The position numbers and the translations under genes are program-made. From NCBI GenBank assembly GCA_022827195.1, contig JAJDTL010000036.1, forward strand, positions 1-64,000: DNA of 64,000 bases, given 5' to 3'. The stretch is from Caldilineaceae bacterium (GTDB lineage: Bacteria > Chloroflexota > Anaerolineae > Caldilineales > Caldilineaceae). How positions within the stretch are numbered: position 1 is the first letter of the stretch; each line of letters opens with the position of its first letter. The notes under the pieces were generated by a model, which made no database searches, was not told where the DNA came from, and saw only the letters and a program-made list of their open reading frames with translations. Below, in pieces: positions 21,083 through 30,230 of this stretch.

Positions 21083-21160
21083 GCACGCGCAGGCTGTGTC
21101 GCTGCACCCCTGCGCGGCGAATTGGCGGCGGCGATCAGTTGCAGCCGGACTCCGCAGCCG

Positions 21161-21189
21161 TTGACCGCAGCCCCGCTACCTGCTACACT
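21161..21189 (+). promoter_or_regulatory. Sigma70-like promoter of fdhD leader
   Basis: TTGACC (21161-21166), a 17-base spacer and TACACT (21184-21189) predict transcription starting near 21196. That is just before the first hairpin of the leader and 195 bases upstream of the fdhD start. Confidence 0.6.
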
Positions 21190-21195
21190 GTGGCG

Positions 21196-21362
21196 TGCAG
21201 AACGGGCATCGTGCAACAATGCCCGTGGAGACGGGCCGAGGTTTGAAGGCCGCGTCTCATGTCTCAGTGGACACGGCATCGCCGAGTGACGGCCTTGCGT
21301 ATCCCTACGCAGAAACGAGTAGCGAAACGTGAGGCGCTGATTCTCCTCACTACTCGCTTTTC
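21196..21362 (+). ncRNA. Hairpin-rich 5' leader of fdhD, candidate riboswitch or attenuator
   Basis: Successive hairpins are visible. Hairpin 1 pairs ACGGGCAT (21202-21209) with ATGCCCGT (21219-21226). Hairpin 2 pairs GAGACG-GGCC (21228-21237) with GGCC-g-CGTCTC (21248-21258). A short stem pairs TGCGTA (21296-21301) with TACGCA (21306-21311). The last hairpin pairs CGAGTA and GTGAGG (21316-21334) with CCTCAC-TACTCG (21345-21356) and is followed by CTTTTCT, an intrinsic-terminator shape. The terminator ends about 30 bases before the fdhD start. This resembles an aptamer plus expression platform. I do not recognise a known class; similarity to the Moco motif was looked for and not seen. Confidence 0.5.
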
Positions 21363-21390
21363 TCCCTTCTTGACATTCCGGTGACCGCCA

Positions 21391-22242
21391 GTGATAGCCC
21401 GCGTCGGCAGCAAAGTACGCACCCGCATCACGGTTGTGGAGCAGGGACGGCGCAAAACACGCGACGACCAGCTGGCCGCGGAAGAGCCGCTCGAGATACG
21501 CCTGCAGGCAGGGGCCGAGACCGAGACGGTCGCGGTGACGATGCGGACACCGGGACATGACTTCGAACTGGCTGCCGGCTTCCTGCACAACGAGGGAATC
21601 ATTTCCGACGCCGCGTCCCTGAGCGGTATCAGCTACTGCGTGGATGCCGATATCGATGCGGAGCAGCGATACAATATCGTGAACGTGGGGCTGCGCATGC
21701 AGCAATTACCGCCGCTGGCGACGCTTGAGCGCCACTTTTACACCACGAGCGCGTGCGGAGTCTGCGGCAAGGCGAGTCTGGACGCGATCGAGATGCGCGA
21801 ATGCCCGGTCCTGCCGCCGGGGCCGCTGGTCGCGCCGTCGGTCCTCACCGGCTTGCCGGAGGCGTTGCGTGCGGCGCAGGGCCTCTTCGATGCCACGGGA
21901 GGGCTCCACGCGGCCGGTCTTTTCGACGCCACTGGTTCTCTGCAGTGCCTGCGAGAGGATGTGGGCCGACACAACGCGGTCGACAAGTTGATCGGCTGGG
22001 CATTGATGCAGCGAATGTTGCCGCTGCACGGAACGATCCTGCTGGTGAGCGGTCGCGCTTCATTCGAGATTCTGCAGAAGTCGACCGTCGCCGGCGTGCC
22101 GGTGGTGGCCGCAGTCTCGGCACCGAGTCACTTGGCTGTGGAGGTGGCGCGGCGATTTGGCGTGACGTTGGTGGGATTTTTGCGCGGGGAGCGATTCAAC
22201 GTTTACGCGGGCGGCGAACGGATTGCGTGGGACGAGGCGTAG
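21391..22242 (+). CDS. fdhD: Formate dehydrogenase accessory sulfurtransferase FdhD
   Basis: FdhD transfers sulfur to the molybdenum cofactor of formate dehydrogenase before it is inserted, and is needed for activity. The 283-residue protein has the diagnostic CGVCGK motif with two cysteines (about residue 126), the TPGHDFELAAGFLHNEGII stretch, and the C-terminal EDVGRHNAVDK and VSGRASFEI motifs. It starts with GTG at 21391, and the ribosome-binding site is weak. It lies 930 bases downstream of fdhA, separated by pseudogene remnants, and has its own promoter and structured leader. Confidence 0.93.
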   Translation: MIARVGSKVRTRITVVEQGRRKTRDDQLAAEEPLEIRLQAGAETETVAVTMRTPGHDFELAAGFLHNEGIISDAASLSGISYCVDADIDAEQRYNIVNVGLRMQQLPPLATLERHFYTTSACGVCGKASLDAIEMRECPVLPPGPLVAPSVLTGLPEALRAAQGLFDATGGLHAAGLFDATGSLQCLREDVGRHNAVDKLIGWALMQRMLPLHGTILLVSGRASFEILQKSTVAGVPVVAAVSAPSHLAVEVARRFGVTLVGFLRGERFNVYAGGERIAWDEA

Positions 22243-22356
22243 CCCCGGAGGCGGATCGACGATCGCGGTATCCTCTTCTCAGACGCCAGGAACCCCAAGA
22301 CAATTGATCTGACACAGAATTGCCCGCGAATCTCCACCGGACGGAGCGGGCGGCAT

Positions 22357-22385
22357 TTGATCAATCTGTTCAAATGGTGTACTAA
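22357..22385 (+). promoter_or_regulatory. Sigma70-like promoter of the giant protease gene
   Basis: TTGATC (22357-22362), a 17-base spacer and TACTAA (22380-22385, continuing TAAT) lie 94 bases upstream of the start codon. No other gene lies between. Confidence 0.5.
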
Positions 22386-22478
22386 TAATCGGACCGGCCC
22401 TTTCCAATTCTGCTCTGCCTCCGCATCGCTCCCCTGACAGGCTCGACGGATCGCAGAAGTGACGGAGACTATCCTTAT

Positions 22479-25400
22479 ATGAGACGGATTTCTCTTTTTG
22501 CCCTGTTTCTGGCCGCGTGCCTCGTTGCCGGCATCTACTTTTCCGGCGAACGGTTCGCGTCCTACGTCGAATCGAACCTCCTGTCGGACGGTGAAGACAG
22601 CTTTGGCAGCAAATTGGACCGGATCGAGAAGGCGCTGCTACAGGACGAAGAGGAGGTGGAATATGTGCCGGGGCAGGTTCTGATCCGCTTCAAAAGGACG
22701 GTCACGCGTTCGCAGATATCCGACTTTTACGCCGAATACGGACTGTCCGAGAAGGACAATCTGGACAACGACCCGGATGACGCCGACCAGGGGCTTCGGC
22801 TGGCCGGCGTGGCGGTCGACGTCGATGAACAGCTGATCGAGGTGCTCGAGGGCGACGAAAGAGTCTTATACGCAGAACCAAACTACTTCCTGCAGCTGAG
22901 TGAGACGCCCCCGGACGACCCGCTGTTCGACCGGCTGTGGAACCTGCACAATACGGGGCAGACCGGCGGCACGGTGGACGCCGATATCGACGCGCTGGAG
23001 GCATGGGATATCGGGACGGGCTCGAGCGACATTATCATTGCCGTGATCGACACCGGCGTGGATGTTACCCACGAGGACCTGATCGACAATCTGTGGACGA
23101 ACCCGCAGGAATGTCCGCAGGGAGTCGGCAAGTGCAGGGCGGACGGTATCGATGACGACGGCAACGGCTATGTCGATGACTTTCACGGCATCAACGCCAT
23201 AACCAACAGCGGCGCGCTGCTGGATGACTACGGCCACGGCACGCATGTGGCGGGCACTGCGGCGGCGGCGGGCAACAACGGCATTGGTGTCGTCGGCATC
23301 AATTGGAACGCGCGCATTGTAGGCTGCAAATTCATCTCGGCTTTCGGAACCGGCTCGACCTCGAATGCCATCAAGTGCTTCAACTACATCTACGACCTGC
23401 GCCACAACCAGAAGCAAAACATCGTCGTAACAAACAGCAGCTGGGGCGGCGGCGGCGAGTCCCGCGCGCTGCGCGAGGCGATGGGACGGGTGGACTCGCC
23501 GCTACATGTGTGCGCCGCCGGCAATTCCAACACCAACCGCAGGATGTTCCCTGCGGGATATGATCTGGACAATATCATTTCGGTTGCGGCGACCGATCAC
23601 GACGATCTGTACGCCGGATTTTCGAATTGGGGCGAAGACTGGGTGGACCTGGCGGCCCCGGGCGTGAGCATCGGCTCGACCGTACCGACGGGCCGCTGCC
23701 CCATGTGTACTTCGTCAGGCTATGGCGCCAGCAGCGGTACGTCGATGTCTGCGCCGCACGTGACGGGTGCGGCGGCGTTGATCTGGTCGGAATTTGCCGG
23801 CCTGAATAACGAACAGGTGAAGCAACGGATCCTGTCCGGCGTGGACACGCTGCCGACTCAATCGAAGAAGACGTTGACGAACGGGCGTTTGAACCTGTTC
23901 AACGCGATGGAGAAGGACTCGACGCCGCCCGCGGCCGTGTCGGACCTGTCGCCGTCGGGCGTGCTGATGACGAAGGTGATGCTGGGTTGGACGGCAACGG
24001 GGGATGACGGCTTCACGGGTACGGCGATGTCCTACGATGTACGCTATTCGACGACGCCGATTTCGACCGCCACGTGGGACTCCGCGCAACGCGTGGACGA
24101 AGCACCGCAGCCCGGCGAATCCGGCTCGCGTGAAGCGCTCGAGGTAAAGGGGCTGGAACCCGACACGACTTACTACTTCGCGCTGCGGGTCGGTGACAAT
24201 GTAGGCAACCTGTCCGACCTGTCGAATATCGTCATCGCGCGCACAAGCGCGGGGACAATCGTATTTGAAGACGACATGGAGAGCGGCACGGGCAAGTGGA
24301 CGATAGAAGACGCGGCCTCCAGCCTGTGGCATTTTTCCAGTCTGCGATTCAACAGTCCGGAGACGGCCTGGTATTACGGACAGGAGCAGACCCGCAACTA
24401 CGACACGGACGACGCAAATGAGGGCAAGATCACGTCGAGCGTGATCGATATTGCCGGCGCGGACGATGCGTTGCTGACATTCTACGAATGGAGCGAGCTG
24501 CAGAGGAACACGCGCTTCGACCGCACGCGCGTGCAGGTATCGACAGACGGGACGACGTGGAGGACGGTATTCGAGTCGCATGGCACCGAGGGACGCTGGG
24601 CGCGACGCGATGTCGATCTGAGCGAGATTCTGTCCGAGAGCGGCTCGATTCAGGTGCGATTCTGGTTCGACACGATCGATGAGACTTTCAACGAGTTCGA
24701 GGGCTGGTATATAGACGACGTGCGCGTGCTGACGGCCAAATTACGGCTACCGGGCGAGCTGCAGCTGATGCCCAACCTGGTGGCGCAATCGATAAACATC
24801 GGCTTCAATCCGGCGCAACCCTATGCAGGCCAGACGACGACCGTCCACGGGACGGTGATCAACAACGGCAATGCGGATGCGCGGGCGGTGACCGTGCAGT
24901 TTGTGGACATGAGTGACAACGAGGCGGCCGTCCCGATCGGCGAGCCGCAGATGATTTCCGAGATTCCGGTTGGCGGCAGCGGCGTAGTGGAAGTCGAGTA
25001 TGACACTGACAAGAAGGCGGGCGAACGCAGCATTCGCATGGTGGTAGACGGCACAAACTTCATCGCCGAGCGGAATGAGGCGGACAACGAGGCAGTACGC
25101 CTGCTGACGGTCCATGAAGCGCCTGCGCCGAACCTGTTCATTGACTCAGACAACATCGGATTTGACCCTGCGTCGCCGCAGCCGGGCGCGCAGGTCACAG
25201 TATTTGCCACGATTGTCAACAACGGATCATCCGACGCGGAGGACGTGGTCGTCCGGTTCCTGGAGACGGGGTCGAGACCGATAGCCCTGAGCCAGGTGAT
25301 AGAGAGCATACCGGCGGGCAGCAGCGCGGTGGCGCAGGTCACCTATGATTCGGGCGAGAGCACTGGGGATCCCAGCATCCTGGTAGAGGTGGACCCCGAC

Positions 25401-28400
25401 AACTTCATACAGGAGCTGAGCGAGACCGACAACAGCGCGACCAAGAGCTTGGCGCTGCGGACCGATGCCGAGCCTAACCTGATGTTGAATTCGACCAACA
25501 TTGGCGTGTCGCCGTCCGATCCGACGGAAGGCGAAGTCGTAACGATCTACGCGACGATTCTGAACGCCGGCGATACCGAAGTGCAGGATGTGCAGGTGCA
25601 GTTCCTGGACGGGAACAGGAGCCCGGCGACGCCGATTGCCGTACAGCAGATCATTCCCTCAATTGCTCCGGGGAGCAGCGGGGTTGCGTTCATCCGCTTT
25701 GACACGAGCGGGCGCGCAGGGGACCAGAAAATCCAGGTTCGGGTTGATCCCCACAACTTGATCCCCGAATCGGCAGAGAAGGACAACATGGCAACGGCGA
25801 CGCTCAGCGTAGCCCACAGCCCCGCGCCTAACCTGGTGGTTGTGTCGGACAACATCGGGTTCAGCGCTACTGAGGCGGTGGCCGGAGCTGAGATAACCGT
25901 CTATGCCACGATTCTGAATACGGGAAGTGCCGCGGCAGAGTATGTCGCGGTCCAGTTTGTGGATTCCACAGGCGGCAGGGTCAGACCGATTGGCGAACAA
26001 CAGGTGATTGAGCGAATTGCGCCCGGCTCGTCGGCGGTGGCGACAGTACAGTACAAGGCGCCGGGGGCGCGCGGCATCCGCTCGATTCAGATTGTGGCCG
26101 ATCCCGGCAACTTCATCCGCGAGGGTCGCGAGGATGACAACACCGCGAGCGCGTCGCTGTCGGTCAGCAGCGCGCCGATTGCGAACCTCTTTATCCAGAG
26201 CAAGAACATCGCCTTCTTCCCCGAACAACCGGTCAGTGGAGAAGAGGTAACCCTGCGGGCAGTCGTGGGCAACAATGGGACGGCGGCGGCCAAGCAGGTG
26301 TCGGTGCAGTTTGTCGACGTAACCGGCGGCGAGACGCGGCTCCTGGGCAGCGAGCAGTTTATCGAGGAGATCGGCGTAGGCAGCAGCGGCGCGGCAGCGG
26401 TCACAGTTACGGAGTCGATCTCCGTCGACAGGCCGAACAGTTCGCGCAAGATCCAGGTGTTTGTAGACGCGAGCAACCGGGTCCGTGAGTCAAACGAAGA
26501 GGACAACACGGCGACTCGCTTGCTGACGTTGCTGCCGAAGCCGGCGCCCAATCTAGTGGTGCTCTCTTCCAATATCGGCTTCAATCCCGCCAATCCGCGC
26601 GTGGGAGAAACGGTGACCGTCCAGGCTGTGGTCCGCAATGACGGCGAAGTTGTGGCGAGAGACGTGTCCGTGCAGTTCGAGGACGTGACCTCAGGCCGCC
26701 CGCTGCCGATCGGCGCCACTCAGACTCTGGACAGGATTCTGGTGGGCGGCAGCGGCGTGGTAACGGTCAAGTTCACACCGCCGGAAGTTGCCGGCACCTA
26801 CAAGATCCGCGTGGTGGCAGACCCAGCCAACTTCATCGCTGAGTCCGACGAGGTAGACAACAAGGGAACGCGCGATCTGGAGGTGGGTGCTGCGCCGATG
26901 CCGAACCTGGTGGCGCTGGCGGAAAACATCGGATTCAATCCGCCTGATGCTTCGGCGGGCGACGCGATGATCATCTCGCTGACCGTTCTGAACAACGGCG
27001 CGGCTGCGGCCGAAAATGTGCAGGTCCAGTTCACCGACACTACGGGCGGGCGGCAGAGCCCGATCGGCGAGGTACAGGTTTTGCCGTCGATCGCGGCAGG
27101 AGACAGCGCGATTGCCAGTGTGAGCTTCGGCACGGCCGGGCGCGCGGGCGAACGGCGCATCAAGGCAAGCGTCGACAGTCTGTCGATCATCCCGGAGAGC
27201 AACGAAACCGATAACAGCGCGACCCGTGAGATTGTGATCGGCCCGGGGACGGCGCCGAACCTGGCAGTCCATGCCGCCAATATCAGCTTCACCCCGCCGC
27301 AGGCGGACTCCGGCGATTCGATTCGAATCCGAGTCGTCGTGCGGAATCAGGGGAGCGAAGATGTCGGACAGGTTGACGTGCAGTTTCTCGACGTGACAAA
27401 TGACCAGGCAGTACCGGTTGGACCAACCCAGCTGATCGAGGGCATTGCGGCCGGGAGCAGCGGATTCGCCGAGTCGGTCTTTGACAGCAAGGGGCGGTCT
27501 GGCGAGCGCAAGATCCGCGTTGTAGCCGACCGCAGCAACCTGATTTCCGAGTCGAATGAGGAGGACAACGAGGCCGAGGCGACGTTCACGATCAACCCGC
27601 CGTCGATTCCAAACCTGGTCATCGAATCGCGCAACGTTGGCTTCCACCCGAGCAGGCCGTACGACGGCGACCAGGTGACGATAAGCGCTACGGTTCTGAA
27701 TGTGGGCGGGGGCGACGCCAGCGAGGTGATCGTACAGTTCATCGAGGGTAGCGGACAGGGGTTGCCGATTGGCGAGCCGCAGGTCATCGACAGGATTCCC
27801 GCTGGCAGCAGCGGCGTGGCGCAGGTTGTGTTCGATACGGCGGGCAAGGAGGACCCGCGCGTACAGGTCATCGTTGACCCGAACAACTACATCGCCGAGA
27901 CGAAGGAGACGGACAACAGGGCGACCGCGGCCTTGAAGATGGCGGACCAGCCTTTGCCGAATCTGGCAATCAAGGGCACCAATGTAGCGCATACGCCGAA
28001 GGCGCCGCGCGAGGGCCAGCGGATTATCATCACCGCTGTGGTCGTGAATCACGGCAGCGCGGCGGCGCGTGATGTGGCGGTCCAGTTCATGGACGCGACG
28101 GAGAGGCCGGCCGTGCCGATCGGTTCCGCACAGTCGATAACGATGATTCCGGCAGGCGGCAGCGGTGCGGTGGGCATTGTTTACGATACAACGGACAAGG
28201 AAGGCGTGCGAAAGATTGAGGTGATCGCCGACCCCGGCAACTTTGTTGTTGAGAGCAGTGAGAGCGACAACGAGGCCGCGAAGAGCATAACGGTGCTGGA
28301 GAGGTCCGCGCCCAATCTGATCGTGCAGCCGCGCAACGTGGCATTCAATCCAGCCGCTCCGACGGAAGGCGACAAGGTGCTGGTAAGAGCGGTTGTGCTC

Positions 28401-30134
28401 AACGACGGAGCCGAGGACGCGGCCGACGTTGTTGTGCAGTTCCTCGATGTGACGGAGGCGGGCGTTTCGCCGATCGGGAAGCCGCACGTTATCGGCCTGC
28501 TGGAGGCTGGTTCGAGTGCCACGGTTCCTGTCGTTTACGATACGCTGGACAGGCCGGGCGACCGCCGCATTCGCGTAATCGTGGATCCCAGCAACTTCAT
28601 TCGCGAGAGCAGCAAAGAGGACAATGTGACCGTAGTGACGCTGCCGGTGCAGCCGGCGGCGGCGCCGAACCTGGCGATGCTGTCGGGCAACATCAAGTTC
28701 GACCCGCCGTCCCCGGAGATCCACGACCTGGTCACGGTGTCGGCGACGGTGCTGAACAACGGTACCGAGACCGCCCACGACGTGCTGGTGCAGTTCGTCG
28801 ACGTGACCGGCGGTGGCTCGGTCCCCGTGGGCACGGAGCAGCTGCTGGATGCTGTGCCGGCGGGCGGCGGCGGCTCGGTCGAGGTGACCTTCACCGACAC
28901 GGGAGAGACGGGCAGCAGGCAGATCCGGGTCATTGTCGATCCGAACAATGTCATTGCCGAATCCAATGAGCGGGACAACCAGGCGACACGCGGCATGGTC
29001 ATCTCTCCGCTGCAGCTGCCCGACTTGATTGTGAACGAATCGGACGTGGAGTTTGACCCTGAGAGCCCGGTTGCGGGAAGAGATACGAAGATTTCGGCGA
29101 AGGTCCTGAACCGGGGCAATGCGAATGCCGTAGGATTCGTGGTGCGCTTCATGGACGTAACGGAACGTGTGCCGCAACCGATCGGCGGGCCGCAGCGCAT
29201 CGCGCTGCTGGGTGCAAATGACAGCACTACGGTCTCGGTGACCTACCAAACGCAGGGCAAGGCCGGAGAGCGGAAGATCAGGATCGTTGCTGATCCTGAA
29301 GACGCGGTGAGGGAGGCCAATGAAGAGAACAACCGGGCTGAGATGACGCTGAGAGTGCGCGACGAGTCGGAGGCGACGGAGGACGGGGCCAATCTGGTGG
29401 TGCTGGCTTCAAACATCCGCTTCTTCCCGGCGACGCCGAGGCCCGGGGAACCCATAACGATCACGGCGGTGGTCCGGAATCAGGGCGAGGCAGCGGCCGA
29501 TAGCGTGCAGGTCCGCTTCGAGGACGTCACGAATGAGGATGAACCAACCCTGATTGGAAACTACACGATCGCAACCCCGATCCAACCGGGTGCGCGCGAG
29601 CTGGCGGTGATGCCGTTCAGCACCTCCGGCCTGAAGGGGGCCCGGACGATCCGGGTGACGGCTGATCCCGAAAACGAGATCGCGGAGACAAATAAAGATG
29701 ACAATTCAGCGGAACGCACGCTGCGCTTCAGCGATTCGGCGACGGGGCGTTCGAATGAAGAGGGGGCCGACGCATCGGTAAACCTCACGTTGCGAGCGCA
29801 AGGGGTGGAGGTAAACGTGGTACCGTCCCAGGATTCGGACCTGGTGATCGTCGCGACGACGGTGCGGAACGAAGGCAGCAGCGACGTCGGCGGCTTTGCG
29901 GTCCACGTTCTCGATGTCAGCGATAATTTCAGTCCGCTGGGGTCACCGCAGACCGTCGAAGGTCTGGCCGCAGGAAGCGAAACGACCGTACGCACGGTCT
30001 TCCGGGCTGCGGGCGGAATCGGCGCACGGACACTGCAGGTGGTTGTAGATCCGATGGATGAGATAGCCGAAAGCTCGGAGCAGGACAACCGCGTCAGCGT
30101 CCTCGTCAACCCGACCGGTCAGGCCAGTCAGTAA
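22479..30134 (+). CDS. Giant secreted subtilisin-like (S8) protease with FN3, jelly-roll-like and CARDB repeats
   Basis: The protein has 2551 residues. It begins with an uncleaved or cleaved hydrophobic export signal (about residues 3-20) and a pro-region (EYVPGQVLIRFK, about 65-145). The S8 catalytic domain (about 180-485) has the triad Asp191 (VIDTGVDV), His253 (GHGTHVAG) and Ser422 (GTSMSAPH). A fibronectin type III-like domain (about 487-590) and a MAM/immune-inhibitor-like beta-sandwich (about 595-755) follow. From about 765 to the end are some 15 CARDB repeats. There is no LPXTG, PEP-CTERM or C-terminal membrane anchor, so it is released or held non-covalently. It probably degrades extracellular protein or mediates adhesion. 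It is monocistronic, with its own promoter and a hairpin after the stop. Confidence 0.93.
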   Translation: MRRISLFALFLAACLVAGIYFSGERFASYVESNLLSDGEDSFGSKLDRIEKALLQDEEEVEYVPGQVLIRFKRTVTRSQISDFYAEYGLSEKDNLDNDPDDADQGLRLAGVAVDVDEQLIEVLEGDERVLYAEPNYFLQLSETPPDDPLFDRLWNLHNTGQTGGTVDADIDALEAWDIGTGSSDIIIAVIDTGVDVTHEDLIDNLWTNPQECPQGVGKCRADGIDDDGNGYVDDFHGINAITNSGALLDDYGHGTHVAGTAAAAGNNGIGVVGINWNARIVGCKFISAFGTGSTSNAIKCFNYIYDLRHNQKQNIVVTNSSWGGGGESRALREAMGRVDSPLHVCAAGNSNTNRRMFPAGYDLDNIISVAATDHDDLYAGFSNWGEDWVDLAAPGVSIGSTVPTGRCPMCTSSGYGASSGTSMSAPHVTGAAALIWSEFAGLNNEQVKQRILSGVDTLPTQSKKTLTNGRLNLFNAMEKDSTPPAAVSDLSPSGVLMTKVMLGWTATGDDGFTGTAMSYDVRYSTTPISTATWDSAQRVDEAPQPGESGSREALEVKGLEPDTTYYFALRVGDNVGNLSDLSNIVIARTSAGTIVFEDDMESGTGKWTIEDAASSLWHFSSLRFNSPETAWYYGQEQTRNYDTDDANEGKITSSVIDIAGADDALLTFYEWSELQRNTRFDRTRVQVSTDGTTWRTVFESHGTEGRWARRDVDLSEILSESGSIQVRFWFDTIDETFNEFEGWYIDDVRVLTAKLRLPGELQLMPNLVAQSINIGFNPAQPYAGQTTTVHGTVINNGNADARAVTVQFVDMSDNEAAVPIGEPQMISEIPVGGSGVVEVEYDTDKKAGERSIRMVVDGTNFIAERNEADNEAVRLLTVHEAPAPNLFIDSDNIGFDPASPQPGAQVTVFATIVNNGSSDAEDVVVRFLETGSRPIALSQVIESIPAGSSAVAQVTYDSGESTGDPSILVEVDPDNFIQELSETDNSATKSLALRTDAEPNLMLNSTNIGVSPSDPTEGEVVTIYATILNAGDTEVQDVQVQFLDGNRSPATPIAVQQIIPSIAPGSSGVAFIRFDTSGRAGDQKIQVRVDPHNLIPESAEKDNMATATLSVAHSPAPNLVVVSDNIGFSATEAVAGAEITVYATILNTGSAAAEYVAVQFVDSTGGRVRPIGEQQVIERIAPGSSAVATVQYKAPGARGIRSIQIVADPGNFIREGREDDNTASASLSVSSAPIANLFIQSKNIAFFPEQPVSGEEVTLRAVVGNNGTAAAKQVSVQFVDVTGGETRLLGSEQFIEEIGVGSSGAAAVTVTESISVDRPNSSRKIQVFVDASNRVRESNEEDNTATRLLTLLPKPAPNLVVLSSNIGFNPANPRVGETVTVQAVVRNDGEVVARDVSVQFEDVTSGRPLPIGATQTLDRILVGGSGVVTVKFTPPEVAGTYKIRVVADPANFIAESDEVDNKGTRDLEVGAAPMPNLVALAENIGFNPPDASAGDAMIISLTVLNNGAAAAENVQVQFTDTTGGRQSPIGEVQVLPSIAAGDSAIASVSFGTAGRAGERRIKASVDSLSIIPESNETDNSATREIVIGPGTAPNLAVHAANISFTPPQADSGDSIRIRVVVRNQGSEDVGQVDVQFLDVTNDQAVPVGPTQLIEGIAAGSSGFAESVFDSKGRSGERKIRVVADRSNLISESNEEDNEAEATFTINPPSIPNLVIESRNVGFHPSRPYDGDQVTISATVLNVGGGDASEVIVQFIEGSGQGLPIGEPQVIDRIPAGSSGVAQVVFDTAGKEDPRVQVIVDPNNYIAETKETDNRATAALKMADQPLPNLAIKGTNVAHTPKAPREGQRIIITAVVVNHGSAAARDVAVQFMDATERPAVPIGSAQSITMIPAGGSGAVGIVYDTTDKEGVRKIEVIADPGNFVVESSESDNEAAKSITVLERSAPNLIVQPRNVAFNPAAPTEGDKVLVRAVVLNDGAEDAADVVVQFLDVTEAGVSPIGKPHVIGLLEAGSSATVPVVYDTLDRPGDRRIRVIVDPSNFIRESSKEDNVTVVTLPVQPAAAPNLAMLSGNIKFDPPSPEIHDLVTVSATVLNNGTETAHDVLVQFVDVTGGGSVPVGTEQLLDAVPAGGGGSVEVTFTDTGETGSRQIRVIVDPNNVIAESNERDNQATRGMVISPLQLPDLIVNESDVEFDPESPVAGRDTKISAKVLNRGNANAVGFVVRFMDVTERVPQPIGGPQRIALLGANDSTTVSVTYQTQGKAGERKIRIVADPEDAVREANEENNRAEMTLRVRDESEATEDGANLVVLASNIRFFPATPRPGEPITITAVVRNQGEAAADSVQVRFEDVTNEDEPTLIGNYTIATPIQPGARELAVMPFSTSGLKGARTIRVTADPENEIAETNKDDNSAERTLRFSDSATGRSNEEGADASVNLTLRAQGVEVNVVPSQDSDLVIVATTVRNEGSSDVGGFAVHVLDVSDNFSPLGSPQTVEGLAAGSETTVRTVFRAAGGIGARTLQVVVDPMDEIAESSEQDNRVSVLVNPTGQASQ
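24773..30120 (+). repeat. About 15 tandem CARDB domains, roughly 119 residues each
   Basis: Each unit opens with a PNL...NIGF.P..P..G pattern, then a V.N.G...A..V.VQF.D strand, P-I-G, an I..GSSG turn, a R.I.V..DP.N.I.E...DN close and a linker. Unit openings fall near 24773, 25130 and 25480, and so on at about 357-base steps. The last unit (from about 29775) is most diverged. DNA identity between units is limited, so this is an old expansion rather than recent slippage. Confidence 0.85.
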
Positions 30135-30180
30135 GGCCGGCGGGCGAAATGTCCTGGGAAGGAGACGCGAAGTGAGAGTA

Positions 30181-30230
30181 GCGGGGCTTTTGACGGATAA
30201 GGCGCTCGCGCGCCTTCAGAAAAGGCCCGC
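30181..30230. terminator. Bidirectional nested hairpin terminator
   Basis: GCGGG-CTTTT pairs with AAAAG-CCCGC around an inner AAGGCG/CGCCTT hairpin. It sits between the convergent protease and lipoprotein genes and overlaps the lipoprotein stop codon at 30216-30218. Confidence 0.6.

Noticed and set aside
20458..21160. Possible tRNA-Sec gene near the selenoprotein
   Set aside because: No T-loop consensus or long variable arm was found on either strand; the space is explained by pseudogene remnants.
26691..29249. 852-codon minus-strand ORF opposite the CARDB repeats
   Set aside because: Its repetitive composition is the antisense image of the CARDB repeats, and it shows no independent family.
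22479..30134. Regularly spaced repeats resembling a CRISPR or satellite array
   Set aside because: The period of about 357 bases is a protein-domain repeat with an open frame throughout and diverged DNA.
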